A program made the translations under genes and the position numbers. The notes beneath the pieces were generated by a model that made no database searches, had not been told where the DNA came from, and worked only from the letters and a program-made list of their open reading frames with translations. A stretch of 64,000 nt of DNA from a virus, in IMG/VR virus record IMGVR_UViG_3300026097_001210, positions 1-64,000 of that record; one strand, given 5' to 3'. Below are positions 26,820 through 36,650 of this stretch, piece after piece. Each line of letters starts with the position of its first letter. The stretch's first letter is position 1.

Positions 26820-29800
26820 TGTTTCAAAATGATGAATTACAAAATCATTTAGAGACTTCTTCTACAATTAGAATTGAGTCTTTTGTTACCGCTGAATGGA
26901 ACATGAACGTTGCTGAAAACATTGCTCGTATAGGTAACTACAGATACCGACCCACTGACCCTGAAACATCAAAATACTTTAGGGTAGCAGAATCATTTGA
27001 ATATAATGATGAAGGGTCTATGTTTTACACAGGCGCAACTGATGCAGACGTTATTGTAGACGGTGGGTTTGATGACAACAATGTGCCAATTGCTTTTATT
27101 TCTAAAAAAGAAAAAGAAAAAATGCTTTATTCTTTGGAAGATTGTTTTGGAAGATTTCGCCCTCGCTCTGGAATTAATAAGCTTCGTTATTTTTCAGACA
27201 AATATTCTCATCACGACAATAGGCTAATGTCTCAAAGACCAAGATACTATATGGCAGATAAAAAAGATCCTTTCAAGTATTGGTCTTCTTTTAGAACAGA
27301 AGATGGAATCGAGAGGGGGATTGCTGATACTGTAGTTAATGGTAGATATTATATTTCAGATGCCGCCCCATTTGTGGTTTATAAGAATAAAATTCCAGCC
27401 AATCGAATTGTTGTAAAAATGCAAACGAGTGTTGGGTCTGTAGATTTGGGTCCTTTTTCAGATTCTTCTGGAGCATTTAATGATCCATTTTTTGGAGAAG
27501 AAAACAAAACAACACCAGTTAGATGGAAGATTCAGTATTTAAAAGACTCTAACTGGGTAGATGCAATAAGGTTTGATGAAAACTCAACAAGAAGAGATGG
27601 CTCTCCAATAATTGGATCAGATGGATATTTAGAAATTGGCTATGGTCTTATTATTCCAGATGAATATTATAATATTTTTAATTTTGAAAAAGTTTTAGCA
27701 TCAGAGTCTTTGCTACCCCCTGCTTCTGAAATGGTTAATGGTGTCGCTTTTCTTATTATTAACAACAGCAGTTCTAAAGGGGTTGTTCACATAGCAATGA
27801 ATGGTCAGTATGAAACTTTTAATGCATCGTATGGATGGCAAATTATTGATGAAATAAACAGATCTGTTAGCTTTGTAGAAAATTTAACCAACCCAGAATA
27901 TTTTGTAGAAAATAACTCTAATGAAAAAATTTATAGAGAGCTTGCATATATTCAAGGCCTAAGAGTTGTTGCGGAAACAATGAATAAGATTGAATCATCG
28001 CTAGATTTAATAGAACTATCTCCAAGACTTTCAGCAAACATTTCAGATAAGATTAATCAATTTTCAATTACTAAGCCAGCCTCTGATCTTGGTGTTAGTG
28101 GAATGCCAGTAGGGCAGCTTCTCGTTTCAACGGGTACCCTCGATATATTTGATTACGATCAAGCATTTTTTGACACAAACACCAATAGCATTGTTAAAGA
28201 TTATACAAATCAAAGCATTCAGTTTAAATTTTATGAAACAGTTTTAGGTGTTAATGGCTCAGATTACTTTGTTCCAATTAAAACTATGTATGCAGATGGT
28301 TTTCCTTCTATTAATAATCAATCCAGAACTGCATCAATAACTTTGAGAGATTTGTTTTTCTATTTAGAATCTTCAGCAGCGCCGACTATTCTTTTAGAAA
28401 GTGCTTCGCTGAGCTATGCTGTTTCGTTATTGTTAGACTCTATTGGCTTTTCTAATTATGTATTTTTAAGAACAGAAAACGAAGCTGAAGATGTAATTCC
28501 ATATTTTTATATTGAACCAGACAAAAGTGTTGCTGAGATCTTAAACAGTATAGCGAGGTCAACCCAATCAGCAATGTTCTTTGATGAATACAATAACCTC
28601 ATTGTAATGAGTAAAAACTACATGATGCCAAGCACTACGGAAAGGGGCACAGATTTAACACTTTATGGAAGCAAAGATTTTGCTCAAAATGGTGCCATTA
28701 AAAATCAGGGTACCAGTAACAAGCTTTCCAACATAGTTAACATCACTTCTCAAGATAACAGAATATATAATGATGGGAAAATACTTTATTCAACTAGATA
28801 CATTCAAAGATCTTATGCCTCTATCAGGCAAGCATCGCTATTAGATAGAGATAAGACCTGGATTTACAAGCCAGCTTTATTGTGGGAGGTTTCAGCGACT
28901 GAAAACACAAAATCAGTAAATGAAGAGGTCAACGAGCAGTCCGCTTACGCCTTGGCTGCAATCCCCCTTAACTCTGATCTCAACACTAAATTGCCAAAGG
29001 TGGTAAATCACCAGCTTGTCAATAATATTATTGACCTTGGTGACGGAATTTATTGGCTAACTAGATACAACGGATATCTTTATGCTAATGGTGAAATTAT
29101 TAAATTTGATGCTGTTCAATATAATATTCCTGGACTTAGCGCAACAGAAAAAACAGAAACTGGCGATGACAATGTTTGGATAAGCAGTCGTAAAGAGTAT
29201 CAGAGATATTTTGAAAAGGTTCCCTTTAATGGAAAGATATATCCTACTGGTATTTTAAGAATTTATTCCGAACCAAATTATGAAACTGCTGGAGATACAG
29301 TAAGACTTAAAAACGGCGATGTAGCTAAGCACGGTAGGGGACAGTTCGGAACGGAAATTGTAGAACATTCTTCTGGAATATCTTCGCATTGGACAGATGA
29401 TAACAATGTTCGCGGCGCCCTGATGGAATCTAAATATCTATTTGGTGACACAAAAGTTTTTAAAACAGTAAGCAGCGTTGAGCTTATATCGAATGATCCC
29501 GTTGCGCTTTTTTCTGTCTCTGACCCGTCTGTATTGCGTCCTGGAGATTATATTGAGAGATATGACGAGGAAGAGTATGAGGGCGTAGAGATTTCTGCCA
29601 ATATTATTCAAGAAAACACACAGGTTACGGGGGTAGATGTAGAAAATAAACAGATAGTAGTAGACAAGCCAGTCCTAATTGAGTCTGAAGAGCAAACCCC
29701 AATTGTTGCTTTAAGAGTTTTCACTCAAATACCTGCAACGGTTACTGGAGCTGCTGGAATTGATAACGCCAGGGCACAACAAACAAACAGAACTGACTTA

Positions 29801-31417
29801 ATTAGAAACTTTTTAGCCAAAAAGAGTGTTAGCGAATTGCCAGGTGCACAAGAGTATCCTGCAACAACCCAGTCTTCTGCCTTAGTAATGGAAGGTGCTT
29901 TTCCCACAGACAATATTTCTCCTACTGATTTTGTTTCTTATGTCTATAAACCTTTAGAAAATAGATTTAGACACTTTGGAACAAGGCTAAGAATCGTTGG
30001 ACAAATTAATGACAATGACATCCGCGGACAGTCTCCAGAGGGTGCCTCTACTTATTTTACAGTGACAGATGCTCGTGGCTCTCGTGATGTTTCTATTTCT
30101 GGATCTTCTGCTGGAATAGCGATTATGGTAAACCCAGAAACAAATAACGGATACTTTTTTGAGCTGGCAGGTCTTAGCGTTGCTAAGAATCTTTCAAATT
30201 ACCAGTCAGACGAGAACGTTGCAGATATGATTTTCTACAAGGTTTTAAAACGAGACGGTGCTGAAAACGATAACGAGAAAGCAATTCCCGTCCCTCTTTG
30301 GAGGGGCATAGGAAATATCCTTGTTGACTCTGGTGATTTTGTTGGTCAGCAAAGGTTGGCGGTAGAGGCAGAAACAACAGTGTACGATATAGCCATAGAG
30401 TACGAAGAGCTAGGAAATACCAGAAGGTTTTATCTATACGTAAACAATGTTCTTGTTGGAATAGCAGATGACGAAGAGCCGCTACCGATTTATAGCAATA
30501 TGGCTCTTTTTATTCGAGGATCTTCTAAAGCTATGTTTGAACACGTTTATGCATTAACTAAAAATTATAGTCAAAACGCTACTTTTTCTTTAGAAACACC
30601 AGCAAGCGATGTTTTTGAAATTGAAGATCTTAATGCCAATCAGTCTTTTAGAAAGTATGCAGTTAGTGGATTTGTGCAGTCTACATTTTTAAGCGGTATT
30701 GGACCAGATCAACCACCGAAATATAACATATATTACGATGAATTTGGAACAATAATGAGAGAAGCTGCCTACTTTAATGTTAGATATGATAAGGCATACC
30801 CAGCTCTTTCGGCAGAAATTTCTCCAACCTTTAACAGAATTAAGGGATACAGTGTTTCTGGATTTAGGGCAAGCTCGTATGGCGCAGAGTTTCTAATATT
30901 TAACAATACAGACTCTGCATTAAATCTCGATTCGACAAGTGGCAACTATTTAAGAATACAAGGAGTAACCTTTACTCAGCAATCTAAAAACGAACTAACG
31001 GTTGATGAGTATTTTGAAAAGATAGGAAATCTTTCGGATCCAGAAATTTTAGACAACAACGTTATCGTTTCTCCAGAAGTTGCTGAAGAAAGATATCGAG
31101 ACATCAAGCTAAGCAGAATTACGCATGGAAGAACAGAGTTCTCCATTGATGCCCCCTATATTCAAAGCCAGGATTCTGCCAATGGATTAATGAAGTGGAT
31201 GACTGAAAAGGTTATGAAAAAGAGAAAGTCTGTAGGTCTTCAAATTTTTGCAATGCCCACGCTACAACTGGGAGACATCGTCACCATTAACTATGTCAAT
31301 GAGCTGGGTACCCCAGAAATATCTTCTTCAGATTCTAGATTTGTAGTATATTATATTGAATATAACAGGGGGCCACAGGGGCCTACGATGAATGTTTATT
31401 TAAGTGAGGTGATTTAA
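26819..31417 (+). CDS. large tail-tip / tail-associated protein
   Basis: Start 26819 is chosen because its A overlaps the stop of the previous gene and GGAAGAGG lies upstream; an ATG 33 bases earlier lies inside that gene. The 1,532-residue protein follows Dit and probably forms the tip hub (Tal/gpJ class). A central domain (about 540-700, including PYFYIEPDKSVAEILNSIARSTQSAMFFDE) resembles the hub domains of Tal proteins. A segment about 1,080-1,280 (FELAGLSV..., RRFYLYVNNVLVGIADDEE) looks like a concanavalin/LamG-type sandwich. The last part (LQLGDIVTINY...) is typical of late Tal regions. No lytic motif is obvious. Confidence 0.75.
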   Translation: MFQNDELQNHLETSSTIRIESFVTAEWNMNVAENIARIGNYRYRPTDPETSKYFRVAESFEYNDEGSMFYTGATDADVIVDGGFDDNNVPIAFISKKEKEKMLYSLEDCFGRFRPRSGINKLRYFSDKYSHHDNRLMSQRPRYYMADKKDPFKYWSSFRTEDGIERGIADTVVNGRYYISDAAPFVVYKNKIPANRIVVKMQTSVGSVDLGPFSDSSGAFNDPFFGEENKTTPVRWKIQYLKDSNWVDAIRFDENSTRRDGSPIIGSDGYLEIGYGLIIPDEYYNIFNFEKVLASESLLPPASEMVNGVAFLIINNSSSKGVVHIAMNGQYETFNASYGWQIIDEINRSVSFVENLTNPEYFVENNSNEKIYRELAYIQGLRVVAETMNKIESSLDLIELSPRLSANISDKINQFSITKPASDLGVSGMPVGQLLVSTGTLDIFDYDQAFFDTNTNSIVKDYTNQSIQFKFYETVLGVNGSDYFVPIKTMYADGFPSINNQSRTASITLRDLFFYLESSAAPTILLESASLSYAVSLLLDSIGFSNYVFLRTENEAEDVIPYFYIEPDKSVAEILNSIARSTQSAMFFDEYNNLIVMSKNYMMPSTTERGTDLTLYGSKDFAQNGAIKNQGTSNKLSNIVNITSQDNRIYNDGKILYSTRYIQRSYASIRQASLLDRDKTWIYKPALLWEVSATENTKSVNEEVNEQSAYALAAIPLNSDLNTKLPKVVNHQLVNNIIDLGDGIYWLTRYNGYLYANGEIIKFDAVQYNIPGLSATEKTETGDDNVWISSRKEYQRYFEKVPFNGKIYPTGILRIYSEPNYETAGDTVRLKNGDVAKHGRGQFGTEIVEHSSGISSHWTDDNNVRGALMESKYLFGDTKVFKTVSSVELISNDPVALFSVSDPSVLRPGDYIERYDEEEYEGVEISANIIQENTQVTGVDVENKQIVVDKPVLIESEEQTPIVALRVFTQIPATVTGAAGIDNARAQQTNRTDLIRNFLAKKSVSELPGAQEYPATTQSSALVMEGAFPTDNISPTDFVSYVYKPLENRFRHFGTRLRIVGQINDNDIRGQSPEGASTYFTVTDARGSRDVSISGSSAGIAIMVNPETNNGYFFELAGLSVAKNLSNYQSDENVADMIFYKVLKRDGAENDNEKAIPVPLWRGIGNILVDSGDFVGQQRLAVEAETTVYDIAIEYEELGNTRRFYLYVNNVLVGIADDEEPLPIYSNMALFIRGSSKAMFEHVYALTKNYSQNATFSLETPASDVFEIEDLNANQSFRKYAVSGFVQSTFLSGIGPDQPPKYNIYYDEFGTIMREAAYFNVRYDKAYPALSAEISPTFNRIKGYSVSGFRASSYGAEFLIFNNTDSALNLDSTSGNYLRIQGVTFTQQSKNELTVDEYFEKIGNLSDPEILDNNVIVSPEVAEERYRDIKLSRITHGRTEFSIDAPYIQSQDSANGLMKWMTEKVMKKRKSVGLQIFAMPTLQLGDIVTINYVNELGTPEISSSDSRFVVYYIEYNRGPQGPTMNVYLSEVI

Positions 31418-31933
31418 ATGGTTGATGCAGTTCCTTCTGTGCCAAGCTCTCAAGTTTCTTCATCAAGCGATATGGTTAATGCAATAAAAATTGCTACACC
31501 AGATCTTATTATTTTTAAAGAGGACTTGCCAGTAGAGGGGTTGGCTCAAATTGCCTTTGAAAATATTGCTGCCCAAGAGCTTATTAGCATAACTCGTAAC
31601 AATCTTGTAGATGGACAAAGTGTTTCTTATAGCTTAGTTGGAAATTTAAAACAAATACAAGATGCTTACAATACTAGAAACATATTCACACTTTCTGAAA
31701 CTGGAGATAGATATTTTCAAAACTTTGGCATTAGGTTTTCGACCCATGTGCCCGAAGTTGGTAGCGGACCAGAAGAGCTAAGGGCTTATATTGTTCCAGC
31801 AAACTCTGCTATCGCCAACAGGGGCGACTTGATTATAGATGTTGTTAATATGGAAATTAACGAGAGGGTAGATATAGAAATTCTTAGAAGCGGAGAGTCT
31901 CTGGGTGATACAATATATGTGGAGGAATCTTGA
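31418..31933 (+). CDS. minor tail protein, 171 aa
   Basis: Follows the tip protein without a gap and uses GAGGTGA as ribosome site. The protein has a Ser-rich N-terminus and then beta strands (YRNLVDGQSVSYSLVGNL-type pattern), ending in a strand-rich region with VVNMEINERVDIEILRSG. It contains no recognised enzyme motif. Position in an unbroken run of tail genes supports a tip or fibre component. The stop overlaps the next start (TTGA). Confidence 0.65.
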   Translation: MVDAVPSVPSSQVSSSSDMVNAIKIATPDLIIFKEDLPVEGLAQIAFENIAAQELISITRNNLVDGQSVSYSLVGNLKQIQDAYNTRNIFTLSETGDRYFQNFGIRFSTHVPEVGSGPEELRAYIVPANSAIANRGDLIIDVVNMEINERVDIEILRSGESLGDTIYVEES

Positions 31934-33096
31934 TTACTAATACTGGTCGTACAATTATTTCTAAATATTTAGTTGGTCAGGCGCCAGCATACGCATCGCA
32001 CATTGCTTTGGGCGTGGGGGCCAATCCATTAGGACCTAACGATTCTTTTGGCGACTATTCTAGCAAAAAACAATTAGACTTTGAGGTTCTCCGCATTCCA
32101 ATTACCTCTCGCGGCTATGTTTATGATGAAGATGGTGAATCTAATATTGTTTTTGCTGGAGAGCTTCCTGGCGATCAGAGATATCTTTTTACTGAGATTG
32201 GTGTATTTTCAGCAAGATCTAACCCATCGGCTGGAACAATTGGTAGCAGATTTGTTTATACATTTTCAGAATCAGAAAACTGGGAATATCACAATGAAAC
32301 ATCCGCACAATCTTTGCCTTTAATTCTAGAACCTTTAGATGCCAACTCAACTACTGGGAAAATAGATAATATTTTGGATGATCTTGGAAACCCAGTTTTT
32401 GCTTTTAGAACTAACTCAGACAATGATGTCTTTAACAGTATCGCCAGGACAGAGGTTTTTGAACAGCCCAGATTTTTGGATCGTACACTAATTTTGCCAG
32501 GAGATATGTCTTATTTAGAATCGGTTAACGGTAACCTAGCTATTGCTAGCGCCCCAGAAGGGGAGTATTATGGAACACACATTCACCTAACTGGAATTAG
32601 CGCTGATTTTAATCAAAACTCTTCTCAAGATCAGCTAAGGCTTGCATTTGCGGTTTTAGACAAAGAAGCAGGCCAGTCTATAGATGTAGGCGGGGTAAGA
32701 ATTTTGCTCGAATTTGCTTCAAGCGACTCTTTGAATCCAGACAACTTTGCGAGACTTGAGATTGATATAGATAATTCTGATGTTTTGTTTAATAATAATA
32801 GATACATTGTTATAACTAAAACTTTAGGAGAACTTATTAAAAGTACTTCGTTCACTTGGAACGCAGTTAACCTTGTTAAAATTTATGCTACCGTATACGA
32901 TACAACAAGCGAAACACCATCTAGCGACTTTTATATAGCGCTAGACGGTCTTAGGTTTGAGAATGTTACCGCTCAGAACCCACTTTATGGAATGACAGGC
33001 TATACAGTGGTTAAGACTCAAGATGGATACCCAGTTGTAAAAGAAAATAACACATCTAATATTGTTGAGTTTAGGTTTGGTATGGGAATACAGTAA
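31930..33096 (+). CDS. minor tail protein with possible carbohydrate-binding domain
   Basis: Starts at TTG within TCTTGA, with GGAGG 5-9 bases upstream. The first 60 residues (ITNTGRTIISKYLVGQAPAYASHIALGVG) are the pattern seen at the start of many actinophage minor tail proteins. The C-terminal half (about 175-340) has a jelly-roll-like strand pattern, with ILLEFASSDSLNPDNFARLEIDI and DFYIALDGLRFENV, similar to carbohydrate-binding modules. A role in host recognition is likely, but the ligand is unknown. Confidence 0.7.
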   Translation: MITNTGRTIISKYLVGQAPAYASHIALGVGANPLGPNDSFGDYSSKKQLDFEVLRIPITSRGYVYDEDGESNIVFAGELPGDQRYLFTEIGVFSARSNPSAGTIGSRFVYTFSESENWEYHNETSAQSLPLILEPLDANSTTGKIDNILDDLGNPVFAFRTNSDNDVFNSIARTEVFEQPRFLDRTLILPGDMSYLESVNGNLAIASAPEGEYYGTHIHLTGISADFNQNSSQDQLRLAFAVLDKEAGQSIDVGGVRILLEFASSDSLNPDNFARLEIDIDNSDVLFNNNRYIVITKTLGELIKSTSFTWNAVNLVKIYATVYDTTSETPSSDFYIALDGLRFENVTAQNPLYGMTGYTVVKTQDGYPVVKENNTSNIVEFRFGMGIQ

Positions 33097-33542
33097 TGGC
33101 AAGAGGAAAAGAAAAAGTTATTATTTCTAGAGAAGACTTGCCAGCCGTTTCTAAATTATCCAATGGCACTTATGGATATGTTGTTAGATATAGAATAATT
33201 TCAGAAGACCAAAACAGGTTTTCTCACTGGTCCCCAATTAGGGAGCTGGCAATACCTTCGCCATTACAGGTTACTGGAGATTTGGCAATTAATATATCTA
33301 ATGGAGGTGGTCAGGCCTCACTCGTCTGGGGGGACGAAGAGTCAAGGCCTAGCTACGACATTTTTGTTAGCTTTAACGGAGAAGATTATTTTTATCATGG
33401 AACATCGCCAACTCATCAATACGGCTTTATATTAGAGAGTGGCACAACTTCGGTCCAAGCCGCGGTTCAAATAGAGTCTGTAAACAAGGAACGCTCTTCT
33501 CAAATACAAATATTTGAAAGTCAAGCTATAAGTTTGGTATAA
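33096..33542 (+). CDS. minor tail protein, fibronectin III-like
   Basis: A 148-residue protein. GYVVRYRIISEDQNRFSHWSPI has the YxVRYR...S.WSP pattern of fibronectin type III domains, which decorate many phage tail tips. A second sandwich follows (ASLVWGDEESRPSYDIFVSFNG), so two FN3-like units are probable. It overlaps the stop of the preceding gene (TAATG). No catalytic residues are evident. Confidence 0.7.
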   Translation: MARGKEKVIISREDLPAVSKLSNGTYGYVVRYRIISEDQNRFSHWSPIRELAIPSPLQVTGDLAINISNGGGQASLVWGDEESRPSYDIFVSFNGEDYFYHGTSPTHQYGFILESGTTSVQAAVQIESVNKERSSQIQIFESQAISLV

Positions 33543-33543
33543 T
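33535..33543 (+). promoter_or_regulatory. extended -10 promoter
   Basis: TGGTATAAT overlaps the last codons of the FN3-like gene. The predicted leader of about 18 bases contains AGGAG before the TTG start at 33568. Confidence 0.6.
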
Positions 33544-33567
33544 TGTTTAACAACTTAGGAGATTAGA

Positions 33568-34014
33568 TTGTCAAAAATACCATTGCCCGAAAGGGGTCAG
33601 CCCCTAGATGTTTCTTATATTTATCAAATTGCAAAAAGTATAAATGAGCTAGCAACGCAAGTTTCTGGATCGGCTAACAGATATAGCTCAATTGACACAG
33701 TTTCTTCTGGAACACAAAACATAAGAACAGCAGACTCAAGGATTGTCGGCGGGTACGTTACTGTAACCAACAACTCAACCACAAGCCCAGACGGCGAAGG
33801 AAGCTTCAGCTACAACTTTTCTGATTTTGTATATGCACCCGTAGTAACCGCCACCCCAATACTTATTGACGAAAACTCAACAGAGGCTGGTAAAGATGTT
33901 ACAGTAGTTTTGACAAAAGTTTCAAATAACAGGGTTGAGGGCATTGTTCAGTTTAACACTATTGGTGTTGCATCGGTTGGTATTAACCTTATAATGGTTG
34001 GCGTCCCTGTCTAA
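33568..34014 (+). CDS. small tail or structural protein, 148 aa
   Basis: TTG start with TTAGGAGA upstream. A helical N-terminus (SYIYQIAKSINELATQVSG) leads into a beta-sandwich (residues 60-148) with FSYNFSDFVYAPVVTATPI, the pattern of small fibre-tip or H-type-lectin-like domains in which aromatic strands are followed by a proline-rich strand. It is the last clear virion gene before the DNA metabolism block. It probably trimerises through the N-terminal helix; this is inference. Confidence 0.65.
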   Translation: MSKIPLPERGQPLDVSYIYQIAKSINELATQVSGSANRYSSIDTVSSGTQNIRTADSRIVGGYVTVTNNSTTSPDGEGSFSYNFSDFVYAPVVTATPILIDENSTEAGKDVTVVLTKVSNNRVEGIVQFNTIGVASVGINLIMVGVPV

Positions 34015-34022
34015 GAGCCACT

Positions 34023-34544
34023 ATGGATAGAGAGGCATACAATACCGCACCCGTTGTTCCTGGCAATAAAAGTGTTTGGTTTTTAAACGGGGACTTAGTG
34101 AGAAAACACCATTTTAGTAAGGCTAATGGAATAATGTCTGTTTATAACATTAACAAAGACAGAATTGAAAGCTGTTTCATTCATGACTTTAAAAAAAATA
34201 GAGAAAAGGCTTATACCGTTAAAGAAACAGCACAGCTTGTTGACAGGCATCACAAACATCTTTATAGGCTTATTCACCAAGGAGTAATACCGCCTCCTGT
34301 TGGTGCAACAAAAAATGGAGAAAGAGCTTGGAGGATTAGAGCTTACTATTCAGCTACGGCAGTAAAAGAAATTCGTGATATACTCGCATCAAGGCACATG
34401 GGTAGAGAAAGAAAAGATGGTCTAATTACCAATAACTTAACTCCTACCGTTCAAGAGTTGAATCGTAGAATGGGTTCTGGTATACTGACTTATACGAGAA
34501 CAGAAGACGGAAACTTTGTACCAGTTTGGTCAGAGAGTATTTAG
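34023..34544 (+). CDS. helix-turn-helix DNA-binding protein
   Basis: Residues 60-125 contain a winged helix-turn-helix of the excisionase/MerR type: KAYTVKETAQLVDRHHKHLYRLIHQGVI, then a wing (GERAWRIRAYYSATAVKEI). This suggests binding to a defined DNA site. The first 55 residues and the C-terminal tail are not recognised. It stands at the boundary between tail and replication genes and may control the replication block. No integrase is nearby, so an excisionase role is unlikely. Confidence 0.75.
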   Translation: MDREAYNTAPVVPGNKSVWFLNGDLVRKHHFSKANGIMSVYNINKDRIESCFIHDFKKNREKAYTVKETAQLVDRHHKHLYRLIHQGVIPPPVGATKNGERAWRIRAYYSATAVKEIRDILASRHMGRERKDGLITNNLTPTVQELNRRMGSGILTYTRTEDGNFVPVWSESI

Positions 34545-34556
34545 AAAGGGTATGGG

Positions 34557-34760
34557 ATGGAAAACGAACAAACCAAAGTCAATGTGGCTTTGGGATACAC
34601 ATTAAACCTTGGCAATTTTCAATCGCTTCGAATCGATCTAGGAATCGAAGATTCTCGCAGAGATGGCGAAAACATTAGCGAGGCATTTGAAAGAGTCTAC
34701 AGCTTTGTAGAGGAAAAGCTAACACAAAAAGTTCAGGAAGCTTCCAAGGAAATTAACTAG
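34557..34760 (+). CDS. hypothetical conserved-looking protein, 67 aa
   Basis: AAAGGG lies 6 bases before the ATG. The sequence (NVALGYTLNLGNFQSLRIDLGIEDSRRDGE, then an amphipathic helix) has a beta-beta-helix look, and similar small proteins are common next to phage helicases. I know no function. It begins the replication operon together with the next gene. Confidence 0.7.
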   Translation: MENEQTKVNVALGYTLNLGNFQSLRIDLGIEDSRRDGENISEAFERVYSFVEEKLTQKVQEASKEIN

Positions 34761-34762
34761 CA

Positions 34763-35071
34763 GTGGCTGATCGCAAGCAAAGAATGGCCCTGCTTTCCAG
34801 ATACAGTAGACTGTACAATATCAAGTACGGAACAAGGCCAGATCTGAACCTAAACAAAGAGCAGTGGTCGTCAGATGCCTTGGTAGATTCTTATGGGCTT
34901 ACTGACTGCTATGACTTGCTTTCGTATTATTTTGAAACGGCTAATGCTCCCAGCTGGAACTATTTTGCATACAATGCCGACAAAATATTGGAAGCAAAAA
35001 AACAGCTTGAGGAAGACTTAAAAGAAAGAGAAGAGAGACGCAAGATGGCTAAGGAGTGGTTAAATGGCTAA
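34763..35071 (+). CDS. hypothetical protein upstream of helicase, 102 aa
   Basis: GTG start with AAGGA upstream. The protein is largely helical with a highly charged C-terminal helix (KKQLEEDLKEREERRKMAKEWL). It overlaps the start of the DnaB-type helicase gene by 8 bases, so it is co-translated with it. A helicase-loader or partner role is attractive because of size, charge and position, but there is no motif to prove it. Confidence 0.65.
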   Translation: MADRKQRMALLSRYSRLYNIKYGTRPDLNLNKEQWSSDALVDSYGLTDCYDLLSYYFETANAPSWNYFAYNADKILEAKKQLEEDLKEREERRKMAKEWLNG

Positions 35072-36287
35072 CACGGAAGCAAAAGTTATTTCAGCAGTAT
35101 TGGAAGATAAGCAAATTCATGTCTTGCTTCAAGCCAACGTAGACACTATTTTGCGCACACATAACGATGTGTGGGGATTTATTAGGTCTTATTTTGAACA
35201 AAACTCTTCTGTCCCACCGTCCTCACTGGTTGTTGAAAAGTTTAGAGACTTTCAACCCGTAGATGGGGTTGGTGCCACCAAACACCACCTTGAAGAGCTT
35301 CAGTCTGAATATTTAAATGATAGTTTAAAAGAAATTTTAAGGTCCGCAGCGGCGGAGGTTCAGGGGGGCAGTGGAAGTAGTGCACTAGAAGACATCATTG
35401 GTCAAACAGCAGAGCTTAAAAAGAACACTTCTGCAATTAGGGATATCGATGTTACAGATTTAGATTCTGCCGTTGCTTACTTTGAAAATGTTAAAAAGCA
35501 ACAGGAGGCAGGGGTATCTGGAATCAAAACGGGACTACCTGGATTTGACGGATACTTGCCAGCAGGCATTATGCCTGGTCAGCTTGGCGTTTTCTTGGCA
35601 TATCCTGGCATCGGAAAGTCTTGGCTATCTTTATATTTTGCCGTACAGGCGTGGAAGCAGGGAAGATCCCCGCTTGTTGTAAGTCTTGAAATGTCGGAAA
35701 CAGAGGTTCGTAATCGTGTATTTACAATTATGGGTGAGGGGTTGTGGTCACATCGTAAGCTAAGCTCTGGCGAAGTAGAGCTGGACACATTAAAAATGTG
35801 GCATCAAAAACATCTTCAGGGGAAACCAGAGTTTCACATTATTTCTAATGATACTGGTGGCGACATCACACCATCTGTGTTAAGAGGAAAAATTGATCAA
35901 TACAAGCCAGACTTTGTTATTGTTGACTATTTACAGCTAATGAGCCCTAATCAAAAGTCTGATAACGAAACGGTAAGAATGAAAAACCTGTCTCGTGAAC
36001 TAAAGCTAATGGCTATTGCAGAAGAGGTGCCAATTATTGCTATTTCATCTGCAACACCAGATGATGTCACGAAACTGGAAACTGTTCCCACCTTGGGCCA
36101 GACGGCATGGTCTCGTCAAATCGCCTATGATGCCGACTGGGTGCTTGCTTTGGGCAGAGCAACCAATAGCGATGTGATAGAGTGTGTTTTTCGAAAAAAC
36201 AGGCATGGCTTTATGGGTGAATTTATGGTTCAGGCTGATTTTGACAAGGGATACTATAGATACAAGGACGTAGAAGATTTAACATAA
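35064..36287 (+). CDS. DnaB-type replicative helicase
   Basis: Unwinds DNA at the fork as a hexamer, using ATP. The RecA-like core begins about residue 155 with IKTGLPGFDGYLPAGIMPGQ. Walker A is YPGIGKSWL (G182 to S186), Walker B is FVIVDYLQLM with D288, and a SLEMSETEVRNR segment matches the H1a region of DnaB. The N-terminal 140 residues match the primase-interaction domain in size. At 407 aa it is slightly shorter than bacterial DnaB. Primase, likely SSB and polymerase genes follow, giving a nearly complete phage replisome. Confidence 0.92.
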   Translation: MANTEAKVISAVLEDKQIHVLLQANVDTILRTHNDVWGFIRSYFEQNSSVPPSSLVVEKFRDFQPVDGVGATKHHLEELQSEYLNDSLKEILRSAAAEVQGGSGSSALEDIIGQTAELKKNTSAIRDIDVTDLDSAVAYFENVKKQQEAGVSGIKTGLPGFDGYLPAGIMPGQLGVFLAYPGIGKSWLSLYFAVQAWKQGRSPLVVSLEMSETEVRNRVFTIMGEGLWSHRKLSSGEVELDTLKMWHQKHLQGKPEFHIISNDTGGDITPSVLRGKIDQYKPDFVIVDYLQLMSPNQKSDNETVRMKNLSRELKLMAIAEEVPIIAISSATPDDVTKLETVPTLGQTAWSRQIAYDADWVLALGRATNSDVIECVFRKNRHGFMGEFMVQADFDKGYYRYKDVEDLT

Positions 36288-36295
36288 AGTCCTAA

Positions 36296-36301
36296 TATAA
36301 T
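36296..36301 (+). promoter_or_regulatory. -10 box giving a leaderless mRNA
   Basis: TATAAT is followed by seven bases and ATG 36309. The upstream TGn is absent, so it is weaker than the other members of this set. Confidence 0.5.
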
Positions 36302-36308
36302 GTTGTGT

Positions 36309-36650
36309 ATGAAAATACATCACAAACCACTAAAAAGATTCGGACTTGATGGATCAATATATGATGACTCCGCCATTTGGAGACTTAAAATAGAATATAT
36401 GAGATTAATAATCTCTGAAATGCGTTTAAGTGGTTATGTGCCAAGACTTGATATTGCACCAGATTTTACGCTAGAATATAATGACAAGACAAAAGCATTT
36501 ATTTTTGAACTATCTTTATATGGAATACATGTTGGAAAGAGACAAAGCGAGTGGATATTCGGAATAAACGAAAGCCAAGTAATACCTATACATCAAAACA
36601 AATTGGAAGAGTACTTACGGGCAGCGGCCTCGATATACAATCAGAAGTAG
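36309..36650 (+). CDS. hypothetical protein, 113 aa, overlapping primase
   Basis: Not recognised. ATG 36309 is preferred over ATG 36300, which overlaps the -10 box. The protein mixes helices (WRLKIEYMRLIISEMRLSGY) and strands (DFTLEYNDKTKAFIFELSLYGIHVG) and ends in a short helix. Its last 100 bases overlap the start of the primase gene in another frame. The overlap is unusually long for this genome, so either the primase starts later or the two are truly nested. Confidence 0.65.
   Translation: MKIHHKPLKRFGLDGSIYDDSAIWRLKIEYMRLIISEMRLSGYVPRLDIAPDFTLEYNDKTKAFIFELSLYGIHVGKRQSEWIFGINESQVIPIHQNKLEEYLRAAASIYNQK

Noticed and set aside
34023-34544. Excisionase and thus lysogeny
   Set aside because: The helix-turn-helix resembles excisionase, but no integrase, repressor or attachment site is seen.
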